A stretch of DNA of 64,000 nucleotides from UMGS172 sp045578845 (GTDB lineage Bacteria; Bacillota; Clostridia; Oscillospirales; Acutalibacteraceae), in NCBI GenBank assembly GCA_045578845.1, contig JAZNLA010000066.1, positions 1 to 64,000 on the forward strand, in the 5' to 3' direction. Below the pieces are notes generated by a model. The model worked only from the letters and a program-made list of their open reading frames with translations, had not been told where the DNA came from and ran no database searches. How positions within the stretch are numbered: position 1 is the first letter of the stretch; each line of letters opens with the position of its first letter. The position numbers and the translations under genes were made by a program. This document shows positions 6,829 through 15,361 of this stretch, in pieces.

Positions 6829-7139
6829 AACGGACCGATTTCAGTTTAGAGGTTTTCGGGGACCGATTTCCTACCCAAAGTTTGTTCGCCGAAGGCGATA
6901 ACTCGAAAAAACTCAGTGTTATGAAAAAGGCGTTGAAACAGGCTATGCAGACCGAACTTACCGACCGTCAGAGGGATATGGTTATTGAATATTATTACGG
7001 CGGTGCTACGGTTACTGCGGTGGCGGAAAAATTCGGTGTTACCAAATCCACCGTATCCCGCCATCTAAAGAGGGCGAGAGAACGGCTTAAAAGAGCACTT
7101 AAATACGGAATGTATGTCATGTGGACCGAGGAAGATTAA
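6825..7139 (+). CDS. sigma-70 region-4-like DNA-binding protein
   Basis: 104 aa. The C-terminal half holds a sigma region 4/LuxR-like helix-turn-helix ('LTDRQRDMVIEYYYGGATV' then 'VAEKFGVTKSTVSRHLKRA'). No sigma region 2 is present, so it cannot be a complete sigma factor and may be a regulator. Start and previous stop overlap as ATGA. It lies in the operon opposed to the XRE gene and is probably controlled by that repressor. Confidence 0.8.
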   Translation: MKRTDFSLEVFGDRFPTQSLFAEGDNSKKLSVMKKALKQAMQTELTDRQRDMVIEYYYGGATVTAVAEKFGVTKSTVSRHLKRARERLKRALKYGMYVMWTEED

Positions 7140-7166
7140 AAAAATCCCCGACCTTTAAGGTTGGGG
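7138..7166 (-). terminator. terminator for the minus-strand propeller-like gene
   Basis: On the minus strand CCCCAACCTTAAAGGTCGGGG (7166-7146; one mismatch) followed by A and seven T (7144-7138). On plus it may also stop the sigma-like operon, but the T-run there is poor. Confidence 0.75.
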
Positions 7167-7174
7167 TGGAGAAA

Positions 7175-7864
7175 TTATAAAAGGTAAAGCCCTGAATCGA
7201 GTACCGCAAATTCACGGTTTCCGATTTTAAGGTACCTCAGCACCGGTTCGTCAAAAACAGCACGTTCGGTGACGGTATAGGTTTTGGTGTTGACTTCCAA
7301 GATGTTTTTTCCGTCGCGGTTGCAAACCAAAAGTTTGCCTGATGACTCATCTATCCACATTCCGGTAGGTGAGGCAAACGAGGAATCGTTAGAGCCGCCG
7401 ATACGCAGTTCCTCACGCATTGTGCGGAGATTAAAGCGGATAAGAGCATTTTTTTCGGCGAAAGATGCCCATAAAGTGTGGCCCTCATTGGCGATTGCTG
7501 AGGGACCGCAATCTTTATATTTAATGGTGCCTTGCCATTCGACAGCACCGTCTGACTGTACTATTTTGGCATCGCCCGAATCGGAAACTATAAACAGGCG
7601 GTCGTTTTCAAGTTTGACACAACTGTTGGAAATAAAATTCCCCGATTGGAATTTAACACGGTGGTAGTTTTCACCGTATTTTACAAACTCATAATCAGCT
7701 TTGGTGCGGTTGGTTACAACACCGTCAGCAAGTGAAACCGATTTGTACGAAACTACAACTTGGTCTTCTATTTCCGGACGCCGGTAAACAAAAATAAAAC
7801 CTTCTTCGGTTTCAAGAATATCGTAAATTTTTTCAGAAAACAGTTTTTTCACGGTATCCCTCAT
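7175..7864 (-). CDS. hypothetical protein, beta-propeller-like
   Basis: 229 aa, rich in beta strands, with repeats such as 'NDRLFIVSDSGDAKIVQSDG', 'SPTGMWIDESSGKLLVCNRD' and 'NREFAVLDSG' that recall NHL/WD-type propeller blades. There is no signal peptide, so it is probably cytoplasmic. The leader is short (about 16 nt) and a clear Shine-Dalgarno is missing, so translation may be weak. It stands alone between its own promoter and terminator. Function unknown. Confidence 0.7.
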   Translation of the reverse strand: MRDTVKKLFSEKIYDILETEEGFIFVYRRPEIEDQVVVSYKSVSLADGVVTNRTKADYEFVKYGENYHRVKFQSGNFISNSCVKLENDRLFIVSDSGDAKIVQSDGAVEWQGTIKYKDCGPSAIANEGHTLWASFAEKNALIRFNLRTMREELRIGGSNDSSFASPTGMWIDESSGKLLVCNRDGKNILEVNTKTYTVTERAVFDEPVLRYLKIGNREFAVLDSGLYLL

Positions 7865-7886
7865 TTCTAAAATTCAATACATCTCT

Positions 7887-7915
7887 ATTGTAGCCTAATC
7901 TTTAAATAATTTCAA
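7887..7915 (-). promoter_or_regulatory. sigma-A promoter of the propeller-like gene
   Basis: On the minus strand TTGAAA (7915-7910), 17-nt spacer, TACAAT (7892-7887), leaving a very short leader before the ATG at 7864. Confidence 0.7.
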
Positions 7916-8089
7916 TGATTATTTAAAAAAATACATGAAAATAATTGTAATTTGTAGAATTTTAGCGGTTGTACGGTGTCCTAAACTTATATGCGGCATA
8001 AAATAAATAGGGGATAAAAAAGGTATATGTTTAAATTTTACGGTGACGGGCAAAAATAACAGTGAATAAGAATTTGGAGTGTGAAACCA

Positions 8090-8440
8090 ATGACTGTTAA
8101 AAGAGGAGATATTTATTACGCCGACCTAAGTCCCGTTGTTGGCTCTGAGCAGGGCGGAATAAGACCTGTACTTATAGTTCAAAACGATGTGGGTAATAAG
8201 TACAGTCCCACTGTGATTGCGGCGGCGATAACAAGTCAGCAGGACAAAACGAAACTGCCGACACATATAAAGGTGGATGCGAGCCTTAGCGGACTTGCCA
8301 AAAATTCCATAGTTCTATTGGAGCAGGTACGCACCATTGACAAACAACGGCTGAAAGAAAAAATGGGCAGCCTTGATGTAGGGTCAATGGATAAAATAAA
8401 TCAAGCACTGTCGGTCAGTTTCGGACTTGGAGATTTTTAA
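8090..8440 (+). CDS. ndoA: type II toxin EndoA/MazF family mRNA interferase
   Basis: 116 aa, the same length as Bacillus EndoA and closely similar in motif order. It opens with 'VKRGDIYYADLSPVVGSEQG', followed by 'GIRPVLIVQND', 'AAITSQ' and 'LLEQVRTIDKQRL'. The family cleaves single-stranded RNA at short U/A-rich motifs. The ATG at 8090 is chosen because GGAG lies 10 nt upstream. A GTG at 8081 is too close to the site. No antitoxin gene (MazE/EndoAI) lies upstream, where it is usually found. The preceding 225 nt hold only a possible 10-codon frame at 8027. Confidence 0.92.
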   Translation: MTVKRGDIYYADLSPVVGSEQGGIRPVLIVQNDVGNKYSPTVIAAAITSQQDKTKLPTHIKVDASLSGLAKNSIVLLEQVRTIDKQRLKEKMGSLDVGSMDKINQALSVSFGLGDF

Positions 8441-8445
8441 AGTTG

Positions 8446-8478
8446 TGCCCTTTGCTACATGGCAAGGGGCATTTTTTT
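8446..8478 (+). terminator. ndoA terminator
   Basis: TGCCC-TTTGC and GCAA-GGGGCA form an imperfect stem followed by seven T (8472-8478), just past the ndoA stop. Confidence 0.85.
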
Positions 8479-8525
8479 AAAATAATTTGCATATTATTTG
8501 CCAAATAGAATTTGGGGGAATGGAT

Positions 8526-9773
8526 ATGGGAATTTTGAAAAAATTAAGTGTCCTTATACTGTCACTTGTGATTTTTATGTTCGCTACTACGGTATCGGCT
8601 GATGTGGCAGAGGAAAAAATAAATGAAAAAATCACTACCGAATATAATTCGCCTGATATTTTAGAGCCGCCTGTGTTTGATGCAACCGAGGTGTCGGCAG
8701 GGGTAGGGGCAGTGCTTGAGATACCCGCCAAAGCGGCGATACTTATGGATGTTAAAACCGGTAAAATATTATACGAGCAAAACAGCCATGAACGGTTGGC
8801 ACCCGCATCTATTACCAAGGTTATGGCACTGCTTTTGACGGTTGAGTCTATGGAATCGGGACTTTTATCATTGGAAACAATGCTTACCGCAAGCGAACAC
8901 GCTTGCTCAATGGGTGGGTCGCAAATTTGGCTGGAGCCGGGGGAACAGATGTCGGTTGACGACCTGCTTAAGGCGGCGGTGATAGGCAGTGCCAATGATG
9001 CGACCGTTGTACTGGGTGAGGCTATCGCAGGCAGCGAAGAGGGCTTTGTCGCCATGATGAATGAGCGTGCGAAGGAATTAGGGCTTAAGGATACTACATT
9101 TATAAACGCTACGGGACTTGACGCCGACGGGCATTTGACCAGTGCTTACGATATTGCCGTAATGTCCATGGAACTTATTAAGCACGATATTATTAAAAAT
9201 TATTCTACTGTGTGGATGGAAACCTTGAGAAACGGGCAGTCGGAACTTGTAAACACAAACAAACTTGTAAAATTTTATGACGGTTGTACGGGACTTAAAA
9301 CAGGCACGACATCGGTTGCCGGTGCTTGCCTTTCTGCTACCGCCGAGCGTGACGGATTAAGCCTTGTTGCGGTGGTTATGGGTGCACCTACGAGTAATGA
9401 CCGCTTTCAAGGGGCAAGAAAACTGCTTGACTTCGGGTTTGCTACCTATACAAGTATTACAGTGACAGCCGACCTAAGTGAGATTACAGAGATTCCCGTA
9501 AAAGGCGGAGTCGGCTCATTTGTTATACCTGTTTGTCAAGACGAGCAAAGTTTTTTGATTGAGAAACAGCGTAAAGGGGAACTTTCGCAAACGGTTGAAC
9601 TCCATGAATATTTAAAAGCACCTATTAAAAAAGGTCAGCAAATAGGTGTAGCGAGGGTGTTTTTAGGTACTGAGGAAATAGGAACGGTGAAAATTATTTC
9701 CGATAGGTCGGTTTTGAAAATGACATACTTAAGGGCAATTTTAAAAATGATGTCAAGTTGTTTTAAAATTTAA
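8526..9773 (+). CDS. dacF: D-alanyl-D-alanine carboxypeptidase (peptidase S11, DacF-like)
   Basis: 415 aa, exported. A signal peptide (1-25) is followed by the penicillin-binding fold with all three catalytic motifs: 'SITK' with the nucleophile serine, 'SAN', and 'KTGTT'. A beta-rich C-terminal domain follows, and the hydrophobic end 'MTYLRAILKMMSS' may anchor it to the membrane. It trims the terminal D-Ala from peptidoglycan stem peptides. DacF is the sporulation paralogue in Bacillus, but the exact paralogue cannot be fixed here. The ATG at 8526 is preferred over 8520 and 8487 because GGGGG ends 7 nt before it. Confidence 0.9.
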   Translation: MGILKKLSVLILSLVIFMFATTVSADVAEEKINEKITTEYNSPDILEPPVFDATEVSAGVGAVLEIPAKAAILMDVKTGKILYEQNSHERLAPASITKVMALLLTVESMESGLLSLETMLTASEHACSMGGSQIWLEPGEQMSVDDLLKAAVIGSANDATVVLGEAIAGSEEGFVAMMNERAKELGLKDTTFINATGLDADGHLTSAYDIAVMSMELIKHDIIKNYSTVWMETLRNGQSELVNTNKLVKFYDGCTGLKTGTTSVAGACLSATAERDGLSLVAVVMGAPTSNDRFQGARKLLDFGFATYTSITVTADLSEITEIPVKGGVGSFVIPVCQDEQSFLIEKQRKGELSQTVELHEYLKAPIKKGQQIGVARVFLGTEEIGTVKIISDRSVLKMTYLRAILKMMSSCFKI

Positions 9774-9803
9774 AATTAAATATACATTATATAAGAGCCG
9801 ATT

Positions 9804-9852
9804 CGCTGTATGTTTTGTTTTGTTTAGCAGTTTACAGCGGGTTGGTTTTTTG
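9804..9852 (+). terminator. possible terminator of the carboxypeptidase gene
   Basis: CGCTGTA (9804-9810) pairs with TACAGCG (9833-9839) around a long loop, and GGTTTTTTG follows. The loop is large, so this is only moderately convincing. Confidence 0.45.
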
Positions 9853-9900
9853 TTACTGTGTGTAAAAAGTATGTTTTTTAGTAAACTTTCAAAAATCTGC

Positions 9901-9929
9901 TTGAAAATTTTAAGTCGGTATTGTATAAT
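9901..9929 (+). promoter_or_regulatory. sigma-A promoter of pgi
   Basis: TTGAAA (9901-9906), 17-nt spacer, TATAAT (9924-9929). Confidence 0.8.
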
Positions 9930-9996
9930 GAATACATAAATTAAAGATATGTAGCCCTATGTTTGTTTTGTGGCACTTTGAAGGGATGTTTTTACC

Positions 9997-11334
9997 ATGG
10001 CAATAAAGTTTAATGACGGCTACGCCGCCGAGTTTTTAAATGAAGATGACCTTTTGGGACTCAAAGGTCAGGTTGCAGATGCACATAAAATATTAAACGA
10101 TAAAAGCGGTCTTGGTAATGATTTTTTGGGTTGGGTTGATTTGCCTGTAAATTACGACAGAGATGAATTTGCGAGAATAAAAAAAGCAGCCGAAAAAATT
10201 ATTTCCGATACCGATGTTTTTATAGTTATAGGTATCGGCGGTTCGTACCTCGGTGCCCGTGCCGCTATTGAGTTTTTAAAGTCACCGATTTATAACAATC
10301 TTCCCAAAAACACCCCCGATATTTATTTTTCGGGTAACAGCATAAGCGGTTCGGCTTTGCAGGATTTACTTAAAATCTGTGAAGGCAAACGTGTTTCGGT
10401 CAATGTTATTTCAAAATCGGGTACAACTACCGAGCCTGCCATTGCTTTCAGAGTTTGGAGAGAGTATTTGGAAGAGCGTTACGGCCATGAAGAGGCTGTT
10501 AAGAGAATTTATTGTACTACCGATAAGCAAAAAGGCACTTTGAAGCAACTTGCCGACGAACAAGGTTATGAAAGTTTTGTTGTTCCCGACGATGTCGGCG
10601 GACGTTTCTCGGTACTTACCGCTGTAGGTCTTTTGCCCATAGCCGTTGCAGGTGCCGATATTGATGCACTTATGAACGGTGCCGCAAAAGCCCGCGAGGA
10701 ATATGCGGTTTGTGATATTGAAACTAATGACTGCTATAAATATGCAGCACTCAGAAATGCTTTCTACCGCAGAGGCAAGTCGATTGAACTGCTTGTTTCC
10801 TATGAGCCTAGGTTTACTATGATGGCAGAATGGTTCAAACAACTTTACGGTGAGAGCGAAGGCAAAAACGGCAAAGGTCTTTTCCCTGCATCGGTAAACT
10901 TTACCGCCGACCTTCATTCTATGGGACAGTACATTCAAGACGGCAGACGTTTAATGTTTGAAACCGTAATAACTATTGGTGACTGCGGCGAGGATTTAGT
11001 TATTAAACCTGACGAGAAAAACGGTGACGGACTTAACTTCCTTGCAGGAAAAACAATGTCGTATGTCAATGAAAAGGCTTTCCAAGGTACTGTGCTTGCA
11101 CATACCGACGGCGGCGTTCCCAACCTTGTAATTGAGGTTGATAAGGCTGACGAGGAAAACCTCGGCAGACTTATTTACTTCTTTGAAAAGGCTTGTGCAA
11201 TTTCGGGTTATATTTTGGGTGTTAATCCCTTTAACCAACCCGGTGTTGAAAGTTATAAGAAGAATATGTTCGCAATGCTCGGCAAACCCGGTTACGAAGA
11301 GCAAAAGGCCGCTTTGGAAGCAAGAATTAAGTAA
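9997..11334 (+). CDS. pgi: glucose-6-phosphate isomerase
   Basis: 445 aa, the short Gram-positive form. It interconverts glucose-6-phosphate and fructose-6-phosphate in glycolysis. Two SIS sugar-phosphate-binding domains carry 'IGIGGSYLGARAAIEFL' and 'SKSGTTTEPA'. 'FTADLHSMGQYIQDG' and the C-terminal 'NPFNQPGVESYK' match the PGI signatures. AAGGGATG precedes the ATG. It may be cotranscribed with the small P-loop gene that follows after a hairpin. Confidence 0.96.
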   Translation: MAIKFNDGYAAEFLNEDDLLGLKGQVADAHKILNDKSGLGNDFLGWVDLPVNYDRDEFARIKKAAEKIISDTDVFIVIGIGGSYLGARAAIEFLKSPIYNNLPKNTPDIYFSGNSISGSALQDLLKICEGKRVSVNVISKSGTTTEPAIAFRVWREYLEERYGHEEAVKRIYCTTDKQKGTLKQLADEQGYESFVVPDDVGGRFSVLTAVGLLPIAVAGADIDALMNGAAKAREEYAVCDIETNDCYKYAALRNAFYRRGKSIELLVSYEPRFTMMAEWFKQLYGESEGKNGKGLFPASVNFTADLHSMGQYIQDGRRLMFETVITIGDCGEDLVIKPDEKNGDGLNFLAGKTMSYVNEKAFQGTVLAHTDGGVPNLVIEVDKADEENLGRLIYFFEKACAISGYILGVNPFNQPGVESYKKNMFAMLGKPGYEEQKAALEARIK

Positions 11335-11341
11335 AATATGT

Positions 11342-11356
11342 GCGGGGTAACCCCGC
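11342..11356. other. intercistronic hairpin without T-run
   Basis: GCGGGG-TAA-CCCCGC between pgi and the P-loop gene. The following bases are A-rich, so it is not a standard terminator. It may protect the pgi 3' end or partly attenuate. Confidence 0.5.
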
Positions 11357-11381
11357 CTAAAAATACAAAGGAGTGTTTTTT

Positions 11382-11798
11382 ATGTTAAAACTCATTATCG
11401 GTAAAAAAGGAAGCGGAAAGACCAAGAAACTTATAGATCTTGTAACTGCCGCCGCCGACGCCTCTGACGGAAACGTTGTTTGTGTTGAGAAAGGCGATAC
11501 TCTTACCTACAATATTACCCATCGTGTTCGTTTGGTTGACGCTGATCATTACAGTGTTTCGGGGTTTGATGCTTTTTACGGTTTCCTTTCGGGAATTTGT
11601 GCAGGTAACTACGATTTAACCCATGTTTATGTTGATGCCGTTTTGAGAATTTGCTCAAGAGATTTCGATGAGTTAGCCAAGTTCTTTGAGAAAATCGAGG
11701 CTTTGTCAAAGATAAGCGACACCGAGTTCACATTCACCGTTTCGTGTGATGAGAGTGATATTCCGGCAAGCGTTTTCGAGTTTGCAGAGAAAATCTAA
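11382..11798 (+). CDS. small P-loop protein of unknown function
   Basis: 138 aa. The N terminus has a Walker A motif 'GKKGSGKT' (residues about 7-14). A downstream 'LTHVYVDAVL' could be Walker B-like. The rest does not match a family I can name; similar short P-loop proteins are often labelled PilT-like in databases. The ATG at 11382 follows AAAGGAG at good spacing, so the in-frame GTG at 11373 is rejected. It follows pgi and ends with its own terminator. Confidence 0.7.
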   Translation: MLKLIIGKKGSGKTKKLIDLVTAAADASDGNVVCVEKGDTLTYNITHRVRLVDADHYSVSGFDAFYGFLSGICAGNYDLTHVYVDAVLRICSRDFDELAKFFEKIEALSKISDTEFTFTVSCDESDIPASVFEFAEKI

Positions 11799-11807
11799 AT
11801 CGGGTAT

Positions 11808-11839
11808 AACGGCAGACTTTGTGTCTGCCGTTTATTTTT
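11808..11839 (+). terminator. terminator of the P-loop gene
   Basis: AACGGCAGAC (11808-11817) and GTCTGCCGTT (11823-11832), then TTATTTTTA. Confidence 0.85.
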
Positions 11840-11865
11840 ATGCTTAAATTTCCGAAAAATTTGTC

Positions 11866-11894
11866 TTGACAAAGTAAACCTTGCTATATATAAT
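11866..11894 (+). promoter_or_regulatory. consensus sigma-A promoter of yceD-rpmF
   Basis: TTGACA (11866-11871), 17-nt spacer, TATAAT (11889-11894): both hexamers match the consensus exactly. Confidence 0.9.
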
Positions 11895-11923
11895 AATCTG
11901 TGTGACAATATGAGGTGAGTGGT

Positions 11924-12421
11924 ATGGTTCTTGATTTAAGGTCACTTTTTGTAAATGACGGAGAGAAACTTCCGCTCGATTGCAGGTTTGATTTAAGCGA
12001 TGTTGAGTTTTACGGCGAAAGACCTTTAAGGTCACCCGTGACGGTAAAGGGCAGTGCTTACAGTCGGGCCGGCATTGTAACACTATCGGTTATTTGCGAC
12101 TGTGAATATACAGCCCCGTGCGACCGTTGCGGTAGTGACACGGTAAAGCATTATAATGTACCGATAGAACGCGTTCTTGTATCTAAACTCGAAAACGGCG
12201 AGAACGACGAAATAATCCTACTTGAAGATTTTAAACTCGATTTGCAAGAACTCGTATTTACCGAGGTTGTCTGCAATTTACCGAGTAAGCATCTTTGCAG
12301 TGAGGATTGTAAGGGTTTATGCCAACAGTGCGGTAAAAATCTGAACGACGGCCCTTGCGGTTGTGCTACCAAATCAGTTGACCCGCGGCTTGCCGCATTA
12401 GCCCAATTACTTGAGAATTAA
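11924..12421 (+). CDS. yceD: YceD/DUF177 family protein
   Basis: 165 aa. DUF177 proteins assist large-subunit rRNA accumulation and are commonly encoded immediately before rpmF, as here. Motifs seen are 'CDCEYTAPCDRCGSDT' and a cysteine cluster 'CSEDCKGLCQQCGKNLNDG' near the C terminus, probably metal binding. The ATG at 11924 follows GAGGTG at 6 nt. A GTG at 11915 overlaps that site. Confidence 0.88.
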   Translation: MVLDLRSLFVNDGEKLPLDCRFDLSDVEFYGERPLRSPVTVKGSAYSRAGIVTLSVICDCEYTAPCDRCGSDTVKHYNVPIERVLVSKLENGENDEIILLEDFKLDLQELVFTEVVCNLPSKHLCSEDCKGLCQQCGKNLNDGPCGCATKSVDPRLAALAQLLEN

Positions 12422-12451
12422 GATAAGGCATTTTTTAAGGAGGCGTTTAAA

Positions 12452-12634
12452 ATGGCAGTTCCTAAGAGAAAAACCTCTAAAGCAAGAAAGAACAAAAGAC
12501 GTTCTAATGTTTGGAGAATGAGTGCACCCGCACTTGTTAAGTGTGAGCATTGTGGTGAATATAAAAGGCCTCACCGCGTTTGCCCTGCCTGCGGTTATTA
12601 CAACAACCGTGAAGTTGTCAAGGTTGCAGACTAA
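12452..12634 (+). CDS. rpmF: 50S ribosomal protein L32
   Basis: 60 aa. It begins 'AVPKRKTSKARKNKRRS', and its zinc-ribbon form carries CEHC and CPAC. AAGGAGG precedes the ATG. It is read with yceD from the consensus promoter and closed by a terminator. Confidence 0.97.
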   Translation: MAVPKRKTSKARKNKRRSNVWRMSAPALVKCEHCGEYKRPHRVCPACGYYNNREVVKVAD

Positions 12635-12646
12635 TTAGCAGTTCCA

Positions 12647-12677
12647 AAGGGAAGGAGTAATCCTTCCCTTATTTTTT
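12647..12677 (+). terminator. rpmF terminator
   Basis: AAGGGAAGGA (12647-12656) and TCCTTCCCTT (12661-12670) around GTAA, then ATTTTTT. Confidence 0.9.
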
Positions 12678-12698
12678 AGTTTAAGGTAGGTGACGGGA

Positions 12699-14000
12699 AT
12701 GGCTGTGAAAATAAGTTCGGTAGAAAAAGGCTCGTATGCCGAAAATTTGGGTATTAAAGCAGGGGATACTCTGTTAAAACTTTGCGGGCAGGAAATAATA
12801 GATGTGTTGGACTATAGGTTTTACCAAAATGATACCGATGTATCTATAGAGTATGAAACCGAAAGCGGACAAATAAAAACCGCAAATATAAAAAAGAGAG
12901 AATATGATGAACTTGGGCTGGAGTTTTCAACCTATTTAATGGACAAGCAACATTCCTGCCGCAACAAATGTGTATTTTGCTTTATTGACCAGTTGCCTAA
13001 AGGTTTACGCGAGTCGCTTTATTTTAAAGATGATGACTCAAGAATGTCTTTTCTGTTCGGCAATTATATTACACTGACGAATATCACCGAACATGAAGTT
13101 GACCGAATAATAAAAATGCATATAAGTCCCGTAAATGTTTCGGTGCACACAACTAACCCCGAACTCAGGGTTAAAATGATGAACAACCGCTTTGCGGGGC
13201 AGTCGCTTGATATTCTTTACAGGCTTTGCGATGCGGGGATAAGCGTCAACTGTCAACTTGTGCTGTGCCCCGGTTTAAATGACGGCAAAGAACTAATAAG
13301 AAGTCTTGAAGATTTGACTGAATATGAGGCGGTAAAAAGTGTTGCCTGTGTGCCTGTAGGCCTCAGCGGACACCGAGAAGGACTTGAAAAATTAGAGCCG
13401 TATTCAAAAGAAACGGCAGAAGAAGTGCTGAAAATTACCGAAGATTTCGGCAATAAAACTGTAGAAAAATACGGCGAGAGGCGTGTTTTTGCCGCCGATG
13501 AATTTTATATAATAGCAGAAAAGCCGTTGCCTGAAGCCGATTTTTACGGCGACTTTGTTCAACTTGAAAACGGAGTCGGAATGTGGGCAATGCTTAAAAA
13601 CGAATGTGAAGAGGCTATATTTGATATAGACCCACCCGAAAATAACCGAAAAATATCGTCGGTAACGGGCGAAGCGGCTTATCCGCTTATTCTAAATATT
13701 GTTGACAATGTAAAGAAAAAATGGCATAATTTTGATTGTAAGGTTTTAAAAATAAAAAATGACTTTTTCGGCGGCAAAATAACGGTGACGGGACTTGTGA
13801 CCGGTACCGATATTATAAAGCAGTTAAAGGGTAAAGATTTGGGCGACGAGTTACTTATTCCGTCGGCAATGTTAAGGCATGAGGGTGATATGTTTTTGGA
13901 CAGTGTCACCGTTGACGAGGTCAAAAAAGCCTTGGGCGTAGATATACGGATAGTGGATAACGACGGGTGGTCGCTCATCTCTGCGTTGGCAGGGAAATAG
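12699..14000 (+). CDS. DUF512 radical-SAM-like protein with PDZ domain
   Basis: 433 aa. A PDZ-like domain (about 1-65) is followed by a radical-SAM-type cysteine motif 'CRNKCVFCFIDQLPKGLRES' (CxxxCxxC) and the DUF512 C-terminal domain. It sits directly before der, an arrangement widely conserved in Firmicutes. The reaction is unknown. The ATG at 12699 is taken because the protein then starts 'AVKISSVEKGS', as usual for the PDZ part. An in-frame GTG at 12690 is rejected. Confidence 0.88.
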   Translation: MAVKISSVEKGSYAENLGIKAGDTLLKLCGQEIIDVLDYRFYQNDTDVSIEYETESGQIKTANIKKREYDELGLEFSTYLMDKQHSCRNKCVFCFIDQLPKGLRESLYFKDDDSRMSFLFGNYITLTNITEHEVDRIIKMHISPVNVSVHTTNPELRVKMMNNRFAGQSLDILYRLCDAGISVNCQLVLCPGLNDGKELIRSLEDLTEYEAVKSVACVPVGLSGHREGLEKLEPYSKETAEEVLKITEDFGNKTVEKYGERRVFAADEFYIIAEKPLPEADFYGDFVQLENGVGMWAMLKNECEEAIFDIDPPENNRKISSVTGEAAYPLILNIVDNVKKKWHNFDCKVLKIKNDFFGGKITVTGLVTGTDIIKQLKGKDLGDELLIPSAMLRHEGDMFLDSVTVDEVKKALGVDIRIVDNDGWSLISALAGK

Positions 14001-14012
14001 GAGGATAAAAAA

Positions 14013-15341
14013 TTGGCAAAACCTATAGTAGCAGTGGTCGGCAGACCGAATGTAGGTAAATCGACACTGTTTAACAAACTTTGCGGGAAAAGACTTTCAA
14101 TAGTTGATGACACCCCGGGCGTCACCCGCGACCGCATTTTCGGCGATGCCGAGTGGTGCGGTAAAAGTTTTATGCTTATTGATACAGGCGGTATTGAGCC
14201 TAAAACCGACGATGTTATTTTAAAGAAAATGAAGGCTCAGGCTGAACTCGCCATTGATACGGCTAATGTTATAATCTTCGTTACCGATTTAAAAAGCGGT
14301 GTTACCGCCTCGGACAGCGAGGTTGCCACAATGCTTCAAAAAAGCGGCAAACCGGTTGTGCTTTGTGTGAATAAGTGTGACCGTTTAGGCTCTGTACCTA
14401 TGGAATTTTACGAATTCTATAATTTGGGTATCGGCGACCCTGTAGCCGTTTCGAGTGTTCACGGTCACGGTACGGGCGATTTGCTTGACAAGGTTTTCGA
14501 ATATATAGATTACGAGGCGTTTGAGGTCGAAGACGAGGACATCATAAATGTTGCCGTTATCGGCAAACCGAATGCAGGTAAATCTTCGCTTATCAATGCC
14601 GTCTGTAATGAAGAAAGAGCCATTGTTTCGGATATTGCGGGTACCACCCGCGATGCCATTGATACGCTTGTTACGGTAGGCGGGCAGAAATATAATTTCA
14701 CCGACACTGCAGGTATCAGAAGAAAAAGCAAGGTTGACGACGACATTGAAAAATACAGTGTCTTGCGTGCTAAAATGGCGGTCGAAAGAGCCGACGTATG
14801 CGTGATTATGATTGACGCAACCGAAGGCTTTACTGAGCAGGACTCTAAGGTTGCAGGTCTTGCAATGGCTGAGGGCAAAGCCGCAATTATTGCCGTAAAC
14901 AAGTGGGATATAGTCGATAAAGACGGCAAAACCATGGATAATATGAGAAAACAACTCATGGACGATTTTGCTTTTATGCCCTATGCACCCATTATATTTA
15001 TTTCGGCAAAAACAGGTCAAAGGCTCGACCGACTTTTTGAACTTATAAAGTTTGTTCATTCGCAAAACACAATGCGAATTTCTACAGGTATGCTTAATGA
15101 CGTTTTGGCAGAGGCTACTGCACGCGTTCAACCGCCGACCGATAAAGGTAAAAGACTTAAAATTTATTACATGACACAGGCGTCGACCAAACCGCCGACA
15201 TTTGTCTTTTTCTGTAACAGAGAGGAACTTTTCCATTTTTCGTATCAGCGTTATTTGGAAAATCAAATCCGTTCGATATTCGGTCTTGAAGGCACGCCCG
15301 TAAGGTTTGTTATACGAGAACGCGGCGACCGCAAGGTGTAA
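14013..15341 (+). CDS. der: ribosome-assembly GTPase Der (EngA)
   Basis: 442 aa. Two tandem G domains, with P-loops 'GRPNVGKST' (near residue 9) and 'GKPNAGKSS' (near 183), are followed by a C-terminal KH-like domain. It is an essential 50S assembly factor. The start is a TTG, 9 nt after GGAGG. Both NKCD and NKWD guanine-recognition motifs are present. It lies between DUF512 and plsY. Confidence 0.96.
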   Translation: MAKPIVAVVGRPNVGKSTLFNKLCGKRLSIVDDTPGVTRDRIFGDAEWCGKSFMLIDTGGIEPKTDDVILKKMKAQAELAIDTANVIIFVTDLKSGVTASDSEVATMLQKSGKPVVLCVNKCDRLGSVPMEFYEFYNLGIGDPVAVSSVHGHGTGDLLDKVFEYIDYEAFEVEDEDIINVAVIGKPNAGKSSLINAVCNEERAIVSDIAGTTRDAIDTLVTVGGQKYNFTDTAGIRRKSKVDDDIEKYSVLRAKMAVERADVCVIMIDATEGFTEQDSKVAGLAMAEGKAAIIAVNKWDIVDKDGKTMDNMRKQLMDDFAFMPYAPIIFISAKTGQRLDRLFELIKFVHSQNTMRISTGMLNDVLAEATARVQPPTDKGKRLKIYYMTQASTKPPTFVFFCNREELFHFSYQRYLENQIRSIFGLEGTPVRFVIRERGDRKV

Positions 15342-15361
15342 TTTTTGGTAGGAGTAGTACT

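Noticed and set aside
8027..8059. 10-codon frame before ndoA as an antitoxin or leader peptide
   Set aside because: Too short to judge, with only a weak GG-containing site. Kept as a remark, not called.
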